Shown one piece after another: positions 49,435 to 57,993 of a stretch of DNA of 57,993 nucleotides. The stretch is from the NCBI GenBank assembly GCA_031553565.1, contig JAVBLK010000042.1:1-57993 (forward strand), read 5' to 3'. Within the stretch, counting starts at the first letter, position 1; each line of letters begins with the position of its first letter. The notes beneath the pieces were generated by a model. It had not been told where the DNA came from. It did no database searches and saw only the letters and a program-made list of their open reading frames with translations. Position numbers and translations under genes: made by a program. This DNA comes from JAVBLK01 sp031553565. Lineage in GTDB: Bacteria; Bacillota; Clostridia; Christensenellales; DUVY01.

Positions 49435-49902
49435 TTATTTCTCCAACAGCTTTGCGATCACTTTATCCAGGGCTTCGGGCTTTGTGAGCGGACTGTAACG
49501 GCCCGCGACATTACCTTCGCCGTCAACCAGGAATTTCGTGAAATTCCATTTTATTTTCCCGCGCTTCTGCCCCTTCAGGTATGCGTAGAGCGGACTTTCG
49601 TTTTCACCGTTCACGTCGATTTTCCCAAACTGCCTGAATTTTATTCCGAAACGCCCCGTGCAGAACGCGCCGATCTCCTCGTTTGTGCCCGGCGCCTGTT
49701 TAGCGAACTGATTGCAGGGAAAGTCTAATATTTCCAGCCCCTTATCCTTGTATTTGTCGTACAGCGACTGCAAACCCGTATATTGCGGCGTGAAACCGCA
49801 CTTCGTCGCAGTGTTCACGATCAGGAGCGTCTTCCCCCTGTAAACGGACAAGCTGACATCGCTGCCTTTGGCGTCCTTGACTGAAATTTCGTAAATATCC
49901 AT
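49435..49902 (-). CDS. Cys-type glutathione peroxidase
   Basis: This 155-residue thiol peroxidase reduces organic hydroperoxides, usually with thioredoxin in bacteria. The peroxidatic Cys 35 (NTATKCGFTPQY), Gln 65 (LDFPCNQF), and Trp 119-Asn 120 (KWNFTKFLV) form the catalytic set. The start MDIYEISVKD follows AGGAG by seven bases; a TTG six codons earlier overlaps that site. Pairing with ohrR on one transcript fits peroxide-induced expression. Confidence 0.93.
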   Translation of the reverse strand: MDIYEISVKDAKGSDVSLSVYRGKTLLIVNTATKCGFTPQYTGLQSLYDKYKDKGLEILDFPCNQFAKQAPGTNEEIGAFCTGRFGIKFRQFGKIDVNGENESPLYAYLKGQKRGKIKWNFTKFLVDGEGNVAGRYSPLTKPEALDKVIAKLLEK

Positions 49903-49931
49903 AAAAAATCTCCTATTCAATTGTATTCAAC

Positions 49932-49963
49932 TATATTGTATACAATATAATATGCCGTGTCAA
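49932..49963 (-). promoter_or_regulatory. Promoter and palindromic operator of the gpx-ohrR operon
   Basis: On the minus strand TTGACA (49958-49963) and TACAAT (49935-49940) are 17 bases apart. The -10 lies inside the perfect 18-bp palindrome TATATTGTATACAATATA (49932-49949). Its ATTGTA/TACAAT half-sites resemble OhrR boxes of Bacillus. A further TACAATTGAA lies just downstream. Confidence 0.8.
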
Positions 49964-49970
49964 ATGTTTT

Positions 49971-50138
49971 TTAAGGAACCGATGAATAAATGAGGTTAAT
50001 TTAGAGCAAGTATTTTTCAGCATGAAAACGGCTTGTTTTTGCAGCAAATAGTAGAACTATTGGCAATAAAAGAAGACGTTTTCATCCGAAAAAGACGCCG
50101 CTACTAAATTATATCGAATTATTCAGCGATTCCTCAAT
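49971..50138 (-). repeat. Family 1 fold-back repeat, complete copy
   Basis: Reverse orientation, TTAAGGAACCGATGAATAAA to TTATTCAGCGATTCCTCAA, with core AATAGTAGAACTATT. It lies between the gpx promoter and the yjbQ terminator. Confidence 0.85.
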
Positions 50139-50141
50139 AAA

Positions 50142-50173
50142 AAAGGACTCCGGCCCATCCGGTCAGGAAGCAT
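50142..50173 (-). terminator. Terminator after yjbQ
   Basis: On the minus strand GACCGG..CCGGAGTC forms a short GC stem with a bulge, followed by CTTTTTT. It lies about 45 bases after the yjbQ stop codon. Confidence 0.55.
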
Positions 50174-50217
50174 CAGATCGAATAATGCAAGCCTTGTCTT
50201 CCGGATAAAATGCAAAT

Positions 50218-50634
50218 CTATCCGCGGATAATTTTGATCAGCACCCTTTTCGGCCTTTTTCCGTCGTATTCGCCGTAGAAAATCTGTTCCCATGTGCCGA
50301 AGTCAAGCCTGCCGTTTGTTACGGCGCAGACCACTTCCCTGCCCATGAGCTGGCGCTTTAAATGCGCGTCGGCATTGTCCTCATAACCGTTATGTTGGTA
50401 TGCGCTATGCGGTAATTCCGGCGCCAGTTTTTCCAGCCATTTCTCGAAGTCTGCGTGCAAGCCGCTTTCGTCGTCGTTAATAAAGACGCTGGCGGTTATG
50501 TGCATTGCGTTGACTAAACACAAACCCTCTTTTATGCCGCTCTCATCGATGGCTTTTTGGACGTCGCGGGTGATATTGACATATCCGCGCCTTTGCGGGA
50601 TATTAAAAACCAGTTCCTTGCGGTAAGATTTCAT
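50218..50634 (-). CDS. YjbQ family protein (UPF0047)
   Basis: This 138-residue protein belongs to the YjbQ/UPF0047 family. Some members show weak thiamine-phosphate synthase activity, and the true role is unsettled. The conserved features are LCLVNAMHITASVFINDDES, the HNGYEDNADAHLKRQLMG metal-site region with His residues, and GRLDFGTWEQIFYGEYDG. Length is normal. AAAGGAAG precedes the ATG. It follows the Gly-rich gene by 63 bases and may share its transcript. Confidence 0.92.
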   Translation of the reverse strand: MKSYRKELVFNIPQRRGYVNITRDVQKAIDESGIKEGLCLVNAMHITASVFINDDESGLHADFEKWLEKLAPELPHSAYQHNGYEDNADAHLKRQLMGREVVCAVTNGRLDFGTWEQIFYGEYDGKRPKRVLIKIIRG

Positions 50635-50679
50635 TGCGCCGCCACTTCCTTTTATTTCTTAACGCCGCTCATAAAGCCC

Positions 50680-50700
50680 CATTTATTCAGCGCTTCCTTA
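50680..50700. repeat. Family 1 terminal fragment
   Basis: TTTATTCAGCGCTTCCTTAA is the terminal repeat alone. It overlaps the TAA stop codon of the Gly-rich gene (50698-50700). Confidence 0.5.
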
Positions 50701-51837
50701 AAATATGTTCACAAGAAAGCGGTCGCCCTTTTTGCCGTACTCGTATTCGGTATAGTCCAGCTTGGCGTTTTTCACCGAATCGGGGATTATATAGACAAGG
50801 CGGCCGTTTATCGTCTTATCCGCCTCCGAAAAGAAGGTCATTTCACCGTTATAAGGCGTATCAAACCTGAACATCTTTTTCGTCAGCGTATTGAAATATT
50901 TCTCATGCGTCCCGTCGGATTCGGGCGCTAATTCATAATCATTGTTATAATAGTCCTTGCCCACCAGCCAAAAATCGTTTATGTAAAAATACAGGTCCTC
51001 CCCGCAGGTGTTTTTGATCCTGAGGTCGACTATTACCGCGTAATAGCCCGGATTGCTGTATACCGTCTGGCCCTGGTCATAGCTCGTCTTGATTTCGGCG
51101 GCCGTCACGGCAAAATCAAAAACCTTGGTAGCGTGTGTCCCGCCGATTTCCTCGGTGTACGTTCTATTCCCGAAAACATTGCTGATAACGGCGGCCATAA
51201 TCATCACGATGACGACTACCGCGACAATTTGAAATATCTTCCTCTTTTTCTTTGCCTTTACGTGTTTTCCGGAGGCGCCGTCTGCGGACGTATAATACGC
51301 GCCTGTCCCGCTTTGATCCGGAGAATACGTCCCTGCCCCCGCTTCCGCTGCGCCAAGCGGAGGTACGCTTGCGCCGCACGAGGGGCATTTTACGTCCTCC
51401 TGACGGTAGGTCGTGCCGCAATAAGAACAAGTTCCTGTCAGGGGTGCGGCCGGGGCGCTGTTATAATACTGCCCGTCCTGCGTTCCGTCACCGTAATAAT
51501 TATTGTAAGTGCCGCCGCCGTTATTGACTTTATTAATACCGTTTAGTATCCCGCCGACGATCATGCCGCCGATAAACCCGCCAAGGCCGGAGTGCGGCCT
51601 GTGAAAGCCCTGCGGCGGCCTGACCGGATGCGGGTTATGCGGCCTGGGCGGCGCGAAAGGCCTGTGCCCCGGCGAGCCTGACGCGGGCGGGCGCGAAGGG
51701 CCTGACGCGGGCGGGCGAGGCGCGCCGCCGCCGCGGGAACCCCCGCCGCCCGAAAATCCTCCCCCGCCGCGGGAACCCCCGCCGCCTGAAAAACCTCCTC
51801 CGCCGCGGGAACCCCCGCCGCCGCCCATACCTGGCAT
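50698..51837 (-). CDS. Gly-rich zinc-ribbon single-TM protein with DUF4352-like domain
   Basis: This 379-residue protein opens with Gly/Ser/Arg repeats (GGGGSRGGGGFSGGGGSRGG) and a Pro/Arg/His-rich stretch. A double-Gly membrane-like segment (GGFIGGMIVGGILNGI, about 86-101) comes next. A zinc ribbon (Cys 137, 140, 151, 154: CSYCG, CPSCG), a basic stretch and one TM (about 202-221) follow. The C-terminal beta domain (AVIVDLRIKNTCGEDLYFYI) resembles DUF4352-type extracellular Ig-like domains. The start was placed at the second ATG, eight bases after AGGAG. Function unknown. Confidence 0.7.
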   Translation of the reverse strand: MPGMGGGGGSRGGGGFSGGGGSRGGGGFSGGGGSRGGGAPRPPASGPSRPPASGSPGHRPFAPPRPHNPHPVRPPQGFHRPHSGLGGFIGGMIVGGILNGINKVNNGGGTYNNYYGDGTQDGQYYNSAPAAPLTGTCSYCGTTYRQEDVKCPSCGASVPPLGAAEAGAGTYSPDQSGTGAYYTSADGASGKHVKAKKKRKIFQIVAVVVIVMIMAAVISNVFGNRTYTEEIGGTHATKVFDFAVTAAEIKTSYDQGQTVYSNPGYYAVIVDLRIKNTCGEDLYFYINDFWLVGKDYYNNDYELAPESDGTHEKYFNTLTKKMFRFDTPYNGEMTFFSEADKTINGRLVYIIPDSVKNAKLDYTEYEYGKKGDRFLVNIF

Positions 51838-51929
51838 ACGCATTTCTCCTTTCTTTTCCGCCGGTCTGCCGGACGCTTTATCGGTTGCGGCCGGCCCGCC
51901 GTACCGCTGTACGGTGAATCGCTATTATA

Positions 51930-52087
51930 AATTGAGGAATCGCTGAATAATTCGGTAAAATTTAGTGCTGCGTCTTTTTCGCCTGAAACCGTCTTCTTCA
52001 CTTCACAAATAGTTCTACTATTTTGCTGCAAAAACAAGCCGTTTTCATACTGAAAAATACTTGCCTTTATTCATCGTTTCCTTGATT
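51930..52087 (+). repeat. Family 1 fold-back repeat, complete copy
   Basis: ATTGAGGAATCGCTGAATAA to TTATTCATCGTTTCCTTGAT, with core AATAGTTCTACTATT. It occupies the gap between the helicase gene and the Gly-rich gene. The TATAAT-like ATTATA at 51924-51929 at its edge could be a -10 box for the Gly-rich gene, but no good -35 box is present. The rest of 51838-52178 holds no gene. Confidence 0.85.
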
Positions 52088-52178
52088 ATATTATAAAATA
52101 TTGCCGCTCCCAAAAATGTACCGGCGCAATAATTTAAACTGAATTTAACCTTGGTATATCCTTGACTTAATCGCGTAT

Positions 52179-55100
52179 TTATTTCAGCTTGTAGCCGTCG
52201 CCGTCGCGCATGATCCTGCCCTGTACGGCAAGAAGCGAAAGCGCATAGCCTATGCGCATGGCGGCGGACGGGGATTTTATGAAGCCGAACAGTTTTGCGG
52301 TCTCGCGGATAAGATCGTCCGCGCCGATACTGAGAGCGTTCTTCAGGATATAATGCGCGGCGGCGGCATACTCCTCCTTGCAGATATCCTCCGCGCGCCT
52401 TGCCGCAATGCCGTTGTCGCGGAAGTAGTCCATCAAATCTGCATCCGCCTTCTGCCTCCACAGAAATTTTACGTTCTGCGTCATGTTGTACGCCGGGTTT
52501 ACGCGTTTGAAAAGCTGTCCCGCGTACTCGGTAAACTTTTGCGTCATCCGGGTTATGCCCCAGGCACCTGCTATCCGTTTATACAGCATCGCCTCGGTCA
52601 AAGGCGCCTCCTGTTCTATTATAAGGCTTATCTGCCGCATTATGACCGCTGCGTTATTATACAGATAAAAAGCGTCGGGGGTGTTTTGCGGCAGGTCGGC
52701 GGAAACGTATTCCTTCACGGGCAGCGGGATATTCGGGTTGAAGGCTATTTCCTTATGGTTTTCAAGTATCTCGGCCTCGGCGGCGCTCCCGGCGGCTGCG
52801 GCAGCCTTGTCCCCGTCGCCCTCAAGAATACCTTTAAGCCGCTTCAGCTCGCCCTCCGGGTCCTGCCACCACTCCAGCGCGTACACCCTGGTCAGCCGCC
52901 AGCCCATCCGGTAAAATACGCCTTCCCTGCCGTACTCGCGGTCGCGCACCGACGCCCCCTGCCCTGGATCCGGCCCGTCAAGGATTATTCCCAAAACATA
53001 CGCACCGCTGTCGTCCGATACGGCAATATCGACCTTGTTGCAGCTTCTGCCTACGCCGGGGCTTACGGTATAGCCCGCGCCCGTCAGCGCACCGGCAACC
53101 GACACGGCAAGCGGCGAGTCCGATGCGCCCGCGCCGATACGCCTGAAGTACGCCCGGCAGTTGATCGCATAGCTCATAAAGTCCTTAAGCCCCTTGACGC
53201 CCTTTGCCGAGGTGCGCGAAAGGTCGATCGCGTCGGGGGTGATCGTCGAGAACACAATTATCTTTTTGCAGGCGCGCGTAACGGCAACATTCAGCCGCCT
53301 CCAGCCGCCTTCCTTGTTGACGGGGCCGAAATTGACCGTCATTTTGCCTTCCTTGTCAAGTCCGTACGTTATCGAGAAAATTATAACGTCGCGTTCGTCG
53401 CCCTGTACGCTCTCGATATTCTTGACGAATACGGGATTTTCGGCGGCAGTAAAATACTTTTCAAGCGACGGCTCGGCGGCCAGACGTTTATCGATCATAT
53501 CCTCGATGAGCGTCTGCTGCGTTATGTTGAAGGTCACTATGCCGTATGACAGCTTGCTCTTTTCCGCGTCCTTAAGGCACGAGAACAGCTCTTCCACGAC
53601 CGCCTCGGCCTCCTTTTTATTCGTGCGCGTACCGCTCCTGTCATACACGCCGTCTACTTTTTTGAATATTACGCGGCTGGTAATATCGTCGGGCGACGGG
53701 AAGGTCGTAAGCTTGTTGTCGTAATAATTCGCGTTGCTGAAGGCGATAAGGCTTTCGTGGCAGCTGCGGTAATGCCACAGCAGCCGCCGCTCGGGGATAT
53801 TGAGCGTTAGCATATCGTCCAGGATGCTCTCTAAGTCTTTATCCTCGAAGTCCAGCCCGGTATCGTCGGACTTGGCCTTAAAGAAGGTCGTGGGCGGCAG
53901 CTGGTTCGGGTCGCCGACCATGATCACGGAATTGCCGCGTGACGCCGCGCCCGCGGCCTCGGCTGTCAAAAGCTGCGACGCCTCGTCAAAGACCGCGATA
54001 TCGAACTGCGGAAAGTCCTTGGGCAGGTACTGCGCCGCGGACAGCGGGCTCATCAGCATGCACGGCTTTACCTTGGCGATGAGCGCGGGGATCTTTTCAA
54101 ACAGCCGGCGGATAGTTATTCCCCTGCCCCTGCTCTTGACCGCCTTCAAAAGGATGCCCGGCTCCGAGCTGGACATCGATGCAAATTTGAAATTAGGCAG
54201 GTTTGCCGCCATCTTCAAATATATTTCCTGCTTGGTAAGCCCCGCCACGTATTCGGTAAAAGCCTTGAAACGGTCGCGCTTTGTGGCATATTCGTTCTGC
54301 GAAAAGCGGCTTAAAACCGGGTCGGCGGAAACTGCGTCGGTGACCCAGCTCTGCCAAAAGCTCTTGATAAACAGCCCCGACGCGTCGCCGCTGTCCGTTT
54401 TCCCCGTATGGTACATTGCCGCGATCTCCGAAAGCTGCGGCAGCTTTGCGCACGTTTCCCGTATCTCGTTGTAAATACAATAATCCTTAAGCGAGGATAT
54501 GCCGCCAAGGTATCTCTCGGCGGCGGCGTACGTCTCCATGCCCCAGTCCCCTGCGGCTTCAAGCGCGCCTCTGGTCATAAGTACGGCGTCCAGCTTTTGC
54601 GCGGGCTCGATGAACGCTTTCATGCCGCCGTAAAGCAGCCGCGCGTCGTCGATGTTTCCGGCAGTCAGTTTTTGCAGTTTCCGGCAGTAGGGGCGTTTCC
54701 TCATCCTGCGGTAACGCGCGCTGAACACCGAGGACATAAAGCGCGAAAAGCCGCTCTTCCCGGCGTAATACAGCGCGTCGCCCAGGGTTTCAAAAACGCC
54801 CGTTGCCGTCCCGTATTTACTTAGGTCGTACTTGCGTTTCTTTTCATTGATTATCTCCGCCGCCGCGGCAGCAGCCGACGCAAAGCCCGCGTACGCCGCT
54901 ACGATCCCGCGCGAAAGGCTTATGACCTCGTCGCGCAGCCCGAAGCCGTATTCCTTTACTTCCGCGCCGTAAAACGCGGCGTTTACCGGCTCGCCCATTG
55001 CCGCGCCGATATCGGTCAGCGACTTCAAGGCGTCTATCCCCGCCGCATACTGCTTTCCGGTAATACCCGTTTGCGATACGGCGTACGGCTCTCCCGAAGG

Positions 55101-57641
55101 CTCCGCCGCCGCGATATATTTCTCTATCCCGCCGTATACCGAAACGCCTGCTTCGCGCAATTCGTGCATTGCCTTATTGAAATCAAAGAGCTCCTTTTCG
55201 GCGGCGTCAAGCTTTTCAGCCGCCTCGCCGAAGTTTACGTCCTTTGCATTTTCGGCCAGCTCCAGCACCCTGTCGAACTGCTCGTAAAAGTTCTTTTTCT
55301 GCCCCTTGTTGCTGTGCAGCTCCAAACAAAAATCGAACAGCCCCAGTTTTTCCAGCCGCTTCTTTACGACGGACAGCGCCGCCTGCTTTTCGGCGACGAA
55401 CAGCACGCGCCTGCCCTTTGCCAGCGCGTCCCCGATTATGTTCGTGATGGTCTGAGATTTTCCCGTTCCGGGCGGCCCGTGAAGTACGAACGTCCGCCCG
55501 CATGCGGCGTCCGAAACCGCGGCCGTCTGCGACGAATCCGAATCGAGCGGCAGGTACAGCCTGTCCCCCGCGCCGCACGGCGCGGTATACAGGCGCGGAT
55601 CGTTCTTTCCCGAAATCAGGCTGCCGGTAAGCGGATGGCTCTTTAGCTCGTCACAGCGCACGTTGAGGTCGTTCCATAAGACAAAGCCCGAAAACTGAAA
55701 CAGCCCGACCGACGAGGCCTCTATCACGTCCCAGCCCTTCTGGCTGATGACAAGCTTCCTTAAAACCGTCAGCGCGGCAGTCATGTCGACGCCCTTCTCG
55801 CCCTCGGGCAGCGTTTTCAAGGCCGACGCGTCGATCCGAAAGTTTACGCGCAGCATCTCCAGGAGCGACAGGTTGACCTGTATCTCCTCACCCGACATCG
55901 TCAGCGAATAACCCTTGCCCGCCGAACGCCGCGTCAGCGATACCGGCAGCAAGAGTACGGGCGCAAATCTGTCCGTGCCCGCCTTGTCCTTTTCCTGCCA
56001 GCGCAAAAAACCGAGGGCGATATACAGCGTGCTGGCGCCGTTTTCCTCTAAGGAAAGGTTGTGCGCGCGGTAGACGACCGTCAGCCGTTTACTCAGCTCG
56101 TCCTCGCTGTAACAGCTCCTTACGCGCCCTGCGTCAAGCTCGTTCTTCAATATCTCCGAAAGCTGTTTATCGTTCTCGGCGGAAAGCCTGGTTATGTCTG
56201 TTATTTGTTTTTTCAGCTCTTTCGGGTGCGCGCCGATCTCCAAACTGCGTCCCGACGACAGCGCGTCCTCCAGCGCCTCCAAGTCAAAGTTTAGAAGCGG
56301 CACGCCCGCCTTGTTGATCTTATAGTTTATAAGCGGGTTCCTGAGCGTTATATCCAAAAGGTCGCGTTTCCATTTTTCCAGCCTGCCCGAAAACGCCTGG
56401 CCCGCAGTGTCCGCATCCGATACGCGCTTAGTTTCAGTTTCCTCGCGCCGGGCCTCGTACTTTTCCCGGTCGACGAAGTACCGCCCGTCCGCGTCATAGC
56501 GCAGAGGCAGCGGCAGTATCCCGGCCTTCCTGCACCGCGCGATATCGATATACATCATAAAGCCCGCGCCGTCCGTGATACGTTCCCTTGCCGCAAGCTC
56601 CGCGCCCGCGCACGAGCCTTTCTTGTCGGTAAGCTGTGTCGATTCCAGCGCGCTTATTTGACTTAAGCCCGACGCCATACGCTTCCTGACCTCGCTGATA
56701 TCGTCGTTGACGCATTCCAAAAAGGTATTTTCAGTCAGCCAGAACGCGGGGAACGCGTGCCCGGAATAGATAAAGACCAGCGGGTTCAAGCCGGCTGCCT
56801 CGGCGCACGCGCATAAGAGCATTGTCGTGTCCAGGCACGTGCCAAGGCCCAGCGAAAGGATCGCCTGCGGCAGGCGTATTTTCTGCCCGCTTTCAAAGCT
56901 GGCGGGCGGCATGCAATAGGCAATGTTTTCGGATTTTGCGGCAGAAAAGATCGCGGCAAGCTGACGGCTGACGACATTCGGGTCGCCGCTTTGATAGCCG
57001 TCGAACTGCAGGCCCTCTTCCTTTAAAAGCTGCGCCGCCTTGGAAATTATCTTCTCGACAGCGGGGTCGCGCGGCACGCAGAAGGACGCCAAAAGCTCCG
57101 GATTGACCCCGTACCCCGGCCATTCGTCAAAGGCAAGCACATCGGCCTTTTTGACCTCGGTTTTGACCGGCTTTCCCGAAACTTCGGCTTCGATGACTAT
57201 ATCTGCCTTCACCCTCTCGGAAAGCCCGGACAAAAAGTCAAAATCGGGAACGGCGGCGGCGCCCTTGAAAAAGTGCTCCTCCCCCGGCTGAAGCGTCGCG
57301 GCATCCAGATAGACAGCCCCGAAAAATTCAGGAACGGAGGAGATCTTCAGCGACACGTCCGCCATATCGAACTGACTGTTGTTGAGTACGGACACCGAAC
57401 GTATGATATCGACAGCGTTCTGCTGCGTTACAAAGCATATTTTCGGGCAATACTCGATATTGATGATCAGATCGGTTTTTTGAAAAACGTTTTCAGGGCC
57501 GCCCGGCGCCTTCGGCGGCTTATAGCCCTCGTTCTCTTCATGATCCGTTTCCGCCGCTTCGGGATCCTCGCGCTTAATCTCCCCGGTTTCCTCTTTCTCC
57601 CGTGCTTCGCCGCGTCTGCCGCCTTTATCAAAAACGCTCAT
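52179..57641 (-). CDS. DUF4011-helicase-nuclease-DUF3320 protein (HheA-like defence protein)
   Basis: This 1820-residue protein matches the large single-gene defence proteins with DUF4011, SF1 helicase, Vsr-like nuclease and DUF3320 domains (Hhe). After an acidic N-terminus there is a beta domain, then a transglutaminase-like part near 265-300 (GLGTCLDTTMLL, SGHAFPAFWL). DUF4011 lies near 415-450 (RLEKWKRDLLDITLRNPLIN). The helicase has Walker A GPPGTGKS near 721, DEAS near 1217, GDPNQLPPT near 1239 and NVAVTRACKK near 1449. The MTES_1575/Vsr-like nuclease lies near 1500-1600 (NKVDIAV, VLGIILDGPD). The C-terminus (ITRMTQKFTEYAGQLFKRVN) is DUF3320-like. AGGAGG precedes the ATG. It would cut or unwind foreign DNA; this is inferred from the family. 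Confidence 0.85.
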   Translation of the reverse strand: MSVFDKGGRRGEAREKEETGEIKREDPEAAETDHEENEGYKPPKAPGGPENVFQKTDLIINIEYCPKICFVTQQNAVDIIRSVSVLNNSQFDMADVSLKISSVPEFFGAVYLDAATLQPGEEHFFKGAAAVPDFDFLSGLSERVKADIVIEAEVSGKPVKTEVKKADVLAFDEWPGYGVNPELLASFCVPRDPAVEKIISKAAQLLKEEGLQFDGYQSGDPNVVSRQLAAIFSAAKSENIAYCMPPASFESGQKIRLPQAILSLGLGTCLDTTMLLCACAEAAGLNPLVFIYSGHAFPAFWLTENTFLECVNDDISEVRKRMASGLSQISALESTQLTDKKGSCAGAELAARERITDGAGFMMYIDIARCRKAGILPLPLRYDADGRYFVDREKYEARREETETKRVSDADTAGQAFSGRLEKWKRDLLDITLRNPLINYKINKAGVPLLNFDLEALEDALSSGRSLEIGAHPKELKKQITDITRLSAENDKQLSEILKNELDAGRVRSCYSEDELSKRLTVVYRAHNLSLEENGASTLYIALGFLRWQEKDKAGTDRFAPVLLLPVSLTRRSAGKGYSLTMSGEEIQVNLSLLEMLRVNFRIDASALKTLPEGEKGVDMTAALTVLRKLVISQKGWDVIEASSVGLFQFSGFVLWNDLNVRCDELKSHPLTGSLISGKNDPRLYTAPCGAGDRLYLPLDSDSSQTAAVSDAACGRTFVLHGPPGTGKSQTITNIIGDALAKGRRVLFVAEKQAALSVVKKRLEKLGLFDFCLELHSNKGQKKNFYEQFDRVLELAENAKDVNFGEAAEKLDAAEKELFDFNKAMHELREAGVSVYGGIEKYIAAAEPSGEPYAVSQTGITGKQYAAGIDALKSLTDIGAAMGEPVNAAFYGAEVKEYGFGLRDEVISLSRGIVAAYAGFASAAAAAAEIINEKKRKYDLSKYGTATGVFETLGDALYYAGKSGFSRFMSSVFSARYRRMRKRPYCRKLQKLTAGNIDDARLLYGGMKAFIEPAQKLDAVLMTRGALEAAGDWGMETYAAAERYLGGISSLKDYCIYNEIRETCAKLPQLSEIAAMYHTGKTDSGDASGLFIKSFWQSWVTDAVSADPVLSRFSQNEYATKRDRFKAFTEYVAGLTKQEIYLKMAANLPNFKFASMSSSEPGILLKAVKSRGRGITIRRLFEKIPALIAKVKPCMLMSPLSAAQYLPKDFPQFDIAVFDEASQLLTAEAAGAASRGNSVIMVGDPNQLPPTTFFKAKSDDTGLDFEDKDLESILDDMLTLNIPERRLLWHYRSCHESLIAFSNANYYDNKLTTFPSPDDITSRVIFKKVDGVYDRSGTRTNKKEAEAVVEELFSCLKDAEKSKLSYGIVTFNITQQTLIEDMIDKRLAAEPSLEKYFTAAENPVFVKNIESVQGDERDVIIFSITYGLDKEGKMTVNFGPVNKEGGWRRLNVAVTRACKKIIVFSTITPDAIDLSRTSAKGVKGLKDFMSYAINCRAYFRRIGAGASDSPLAVSVAGALTGAGYTVSPGVGRSCNKVDIAVSDDSGAYVLGIILDGPDPGQGASVRDREYGREGVFYRMGWRLTRVYALEWWQDPEGELKRLKGILEGDGDKAAAAAGSAAEAEILENHKEIAFNPNIPLPVKEYVSADLPQNTPDAFYLYNNAAVIMRQISLIIEQEAPLTEAMLYKRIAGAWGITRMTQKFTEYAGQLFKRVNPAYNMTQNVKFLWRQKADADLMDYFRDNGIAARRAEDICKEEYAAAAHYILKNALSIGADDLIRETAKLFGFIKSPSAAMRIGYALSLLAVQGRIMRDGDGYKLK

Positions 57642-57675
57642 CAAATTCCTCCTCCGCCAAATGCTGATTGCGTAG

Positions 57676-57705
57676 ATTATAATATAAAAAGGCGCAAAAT
57701 GTCAA
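57676..57705 (-). promoter_or_regulatory. Promoter of the HheA-like gene
   Basis: On the minus strand a perfect TTGACA (57700-57705) and TATAAT (57676-57681) are 18 bases apart. The start would be near 57669, about 28 bases before the ATG. Confidence 0.82.
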
Positions 57706-57750
57706 TATCGGGTATCGCTAGTATCAAAAAGCGCAGCCTTTTCTGAACGG

Positions 57751-57780
57751 AAAAAGGCTTTTCCGCTGAAAGAAAAGCCT
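57751..57780 (-). terminator. Intrinsic terminator upstream of the HheA-like gene
   Basis: On the minus strand AGGCTTTTC and GAAAAGCCT form a 9-bp stem followed by TTTTCC. It probably ends a minus-strand gene that lies beyond the right edge of the window. Confidence 0.7.
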
Positions 57781-57800
57781 CTTTGTTCTTCACTAAACCA

Positions 57801-57844
57801 CTACCGACTAAAGCCGGTAGGTTCGGAGGACGGCTAAAGCCGTC
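57801..57844. repeat. Pair of small REP-like hairpins
   Basis: CTACCGACTAAAGCCGGTAG (57801-57820) and GACGGCTAAAGCCGTC (57829-57844) are two adjacent hairpins that share CTAAAGCC in the loop. They look like a short palindromic intergenic repeat. No gene is near. Confidence 0.6.
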
Positions 57845-57852
57845 TAAAGGTA

Positions 57853-57993
57853 TTAAGGAATCGCTGAATAATTCGATATAATTTATAGCCGCGTCTTTTT
57901 TGTCGGTAAATGCCTTCTTTTATTGCAAATAGTTCTACTATTTGCTGCAAAAACAAGTCATTTCCAGACTAAAAAATACTTGCTCTAAATTGA
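57853..57993 (+). repeat. Family 1 fold-back repeat, cut by the window edge
   Basis: TTAAGGAATCGCTGAATAAT through AATAGTTCTACTATTTGCTG to ACTTGCTCTAAATTGA matches the other copies. The right terminal repeat lies beyond the window. Confidence 0.85.

Overview
The window looks like chromosome from a Gram-positive, Clostridia-type Firmicute. The evidence is near-consensus sigma-A promoters, strong AAGGAGG-type ribosome binding sites, a zinc-type S14, C+ forms of L36 and S4, a short RpoB-RpoC pair, a BceAB-type transporter and an OhrR/Gpx pair. I cannot place it below class. Almost everything lies on the minus strand, so genes read from high to low coordinates.

Layout, from high coordinates to low. 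(1) 57.6-49.0 kb (minus): a giant DUF4011-helicase-nuclease-DUF3320 protein resembling the single-gene Hhe anti-phage system, a Gly-rich zinc-ribbon membrane protein, YjbQ, and a glutathione peroxidase/OhrR pair with a palindromic operator. (2) 48.9-44.7 kb (plus): a two-TM protein, a zinc-ribbon/TM/LRR_5 protein, a frameshifted small gene and two Sel1-repeat proteins. (3) 44.6-42.7 kb (minus): an SDR overlapping an ERG4/ERG24-type sterol-reductase-like membrane protein. (4) 42.6-22.1 kb (minus): the S10-spc-alpha ribosomal supercluster from rpsJ to rplQ, including secY, adk, map, a KOW protein, infA and rpoA. (5) 21.7-13.6 kb: rpoB-rpoC with its own promoter, a long leader and a terminator. 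(6) 13.5-11.8 kb: a WG-like lipoprotein. (7) 11.6-6.0 kb: the str genes rpsL, rpsG, fusA and tuf. (8) 5.9-0.5 kb: a MATE exporter, a TM2-like protein and a BceAB-like ABC transporter. (9) 0.3-0.55 kb (plus): a tiny Ala/Lys/Pro peptide gene with complete expression signals.

The most unusual content is a set of low-complexity Lys/Ala/Pro/Glu extensions on ribosomal proteins. L5 carries about 355 extra N-terminal residues (coiled coil, acidic run, then AKPE repeats). S11 carries about 70 and L24 has a tail of about 55. A similar composition recurs in the TM2-like protein tail and in the free 28-residue peptide. The second theme is repeats. About 13 short fold-back elements sit only in the gaps of the S10-spc-alpha cluster. 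A MITE-like fold-back of about 165 bp is scattered through the window and often starts on a TAA stop codon. A third GC-rich family sits just after stop codons of translation and transcription genes. These repeats explain the unusually wide gaps inside normally compact operons. Block order is also unusual: rpoBC and the str genes lie downstream of rplQ, and rplKAJL are absent.
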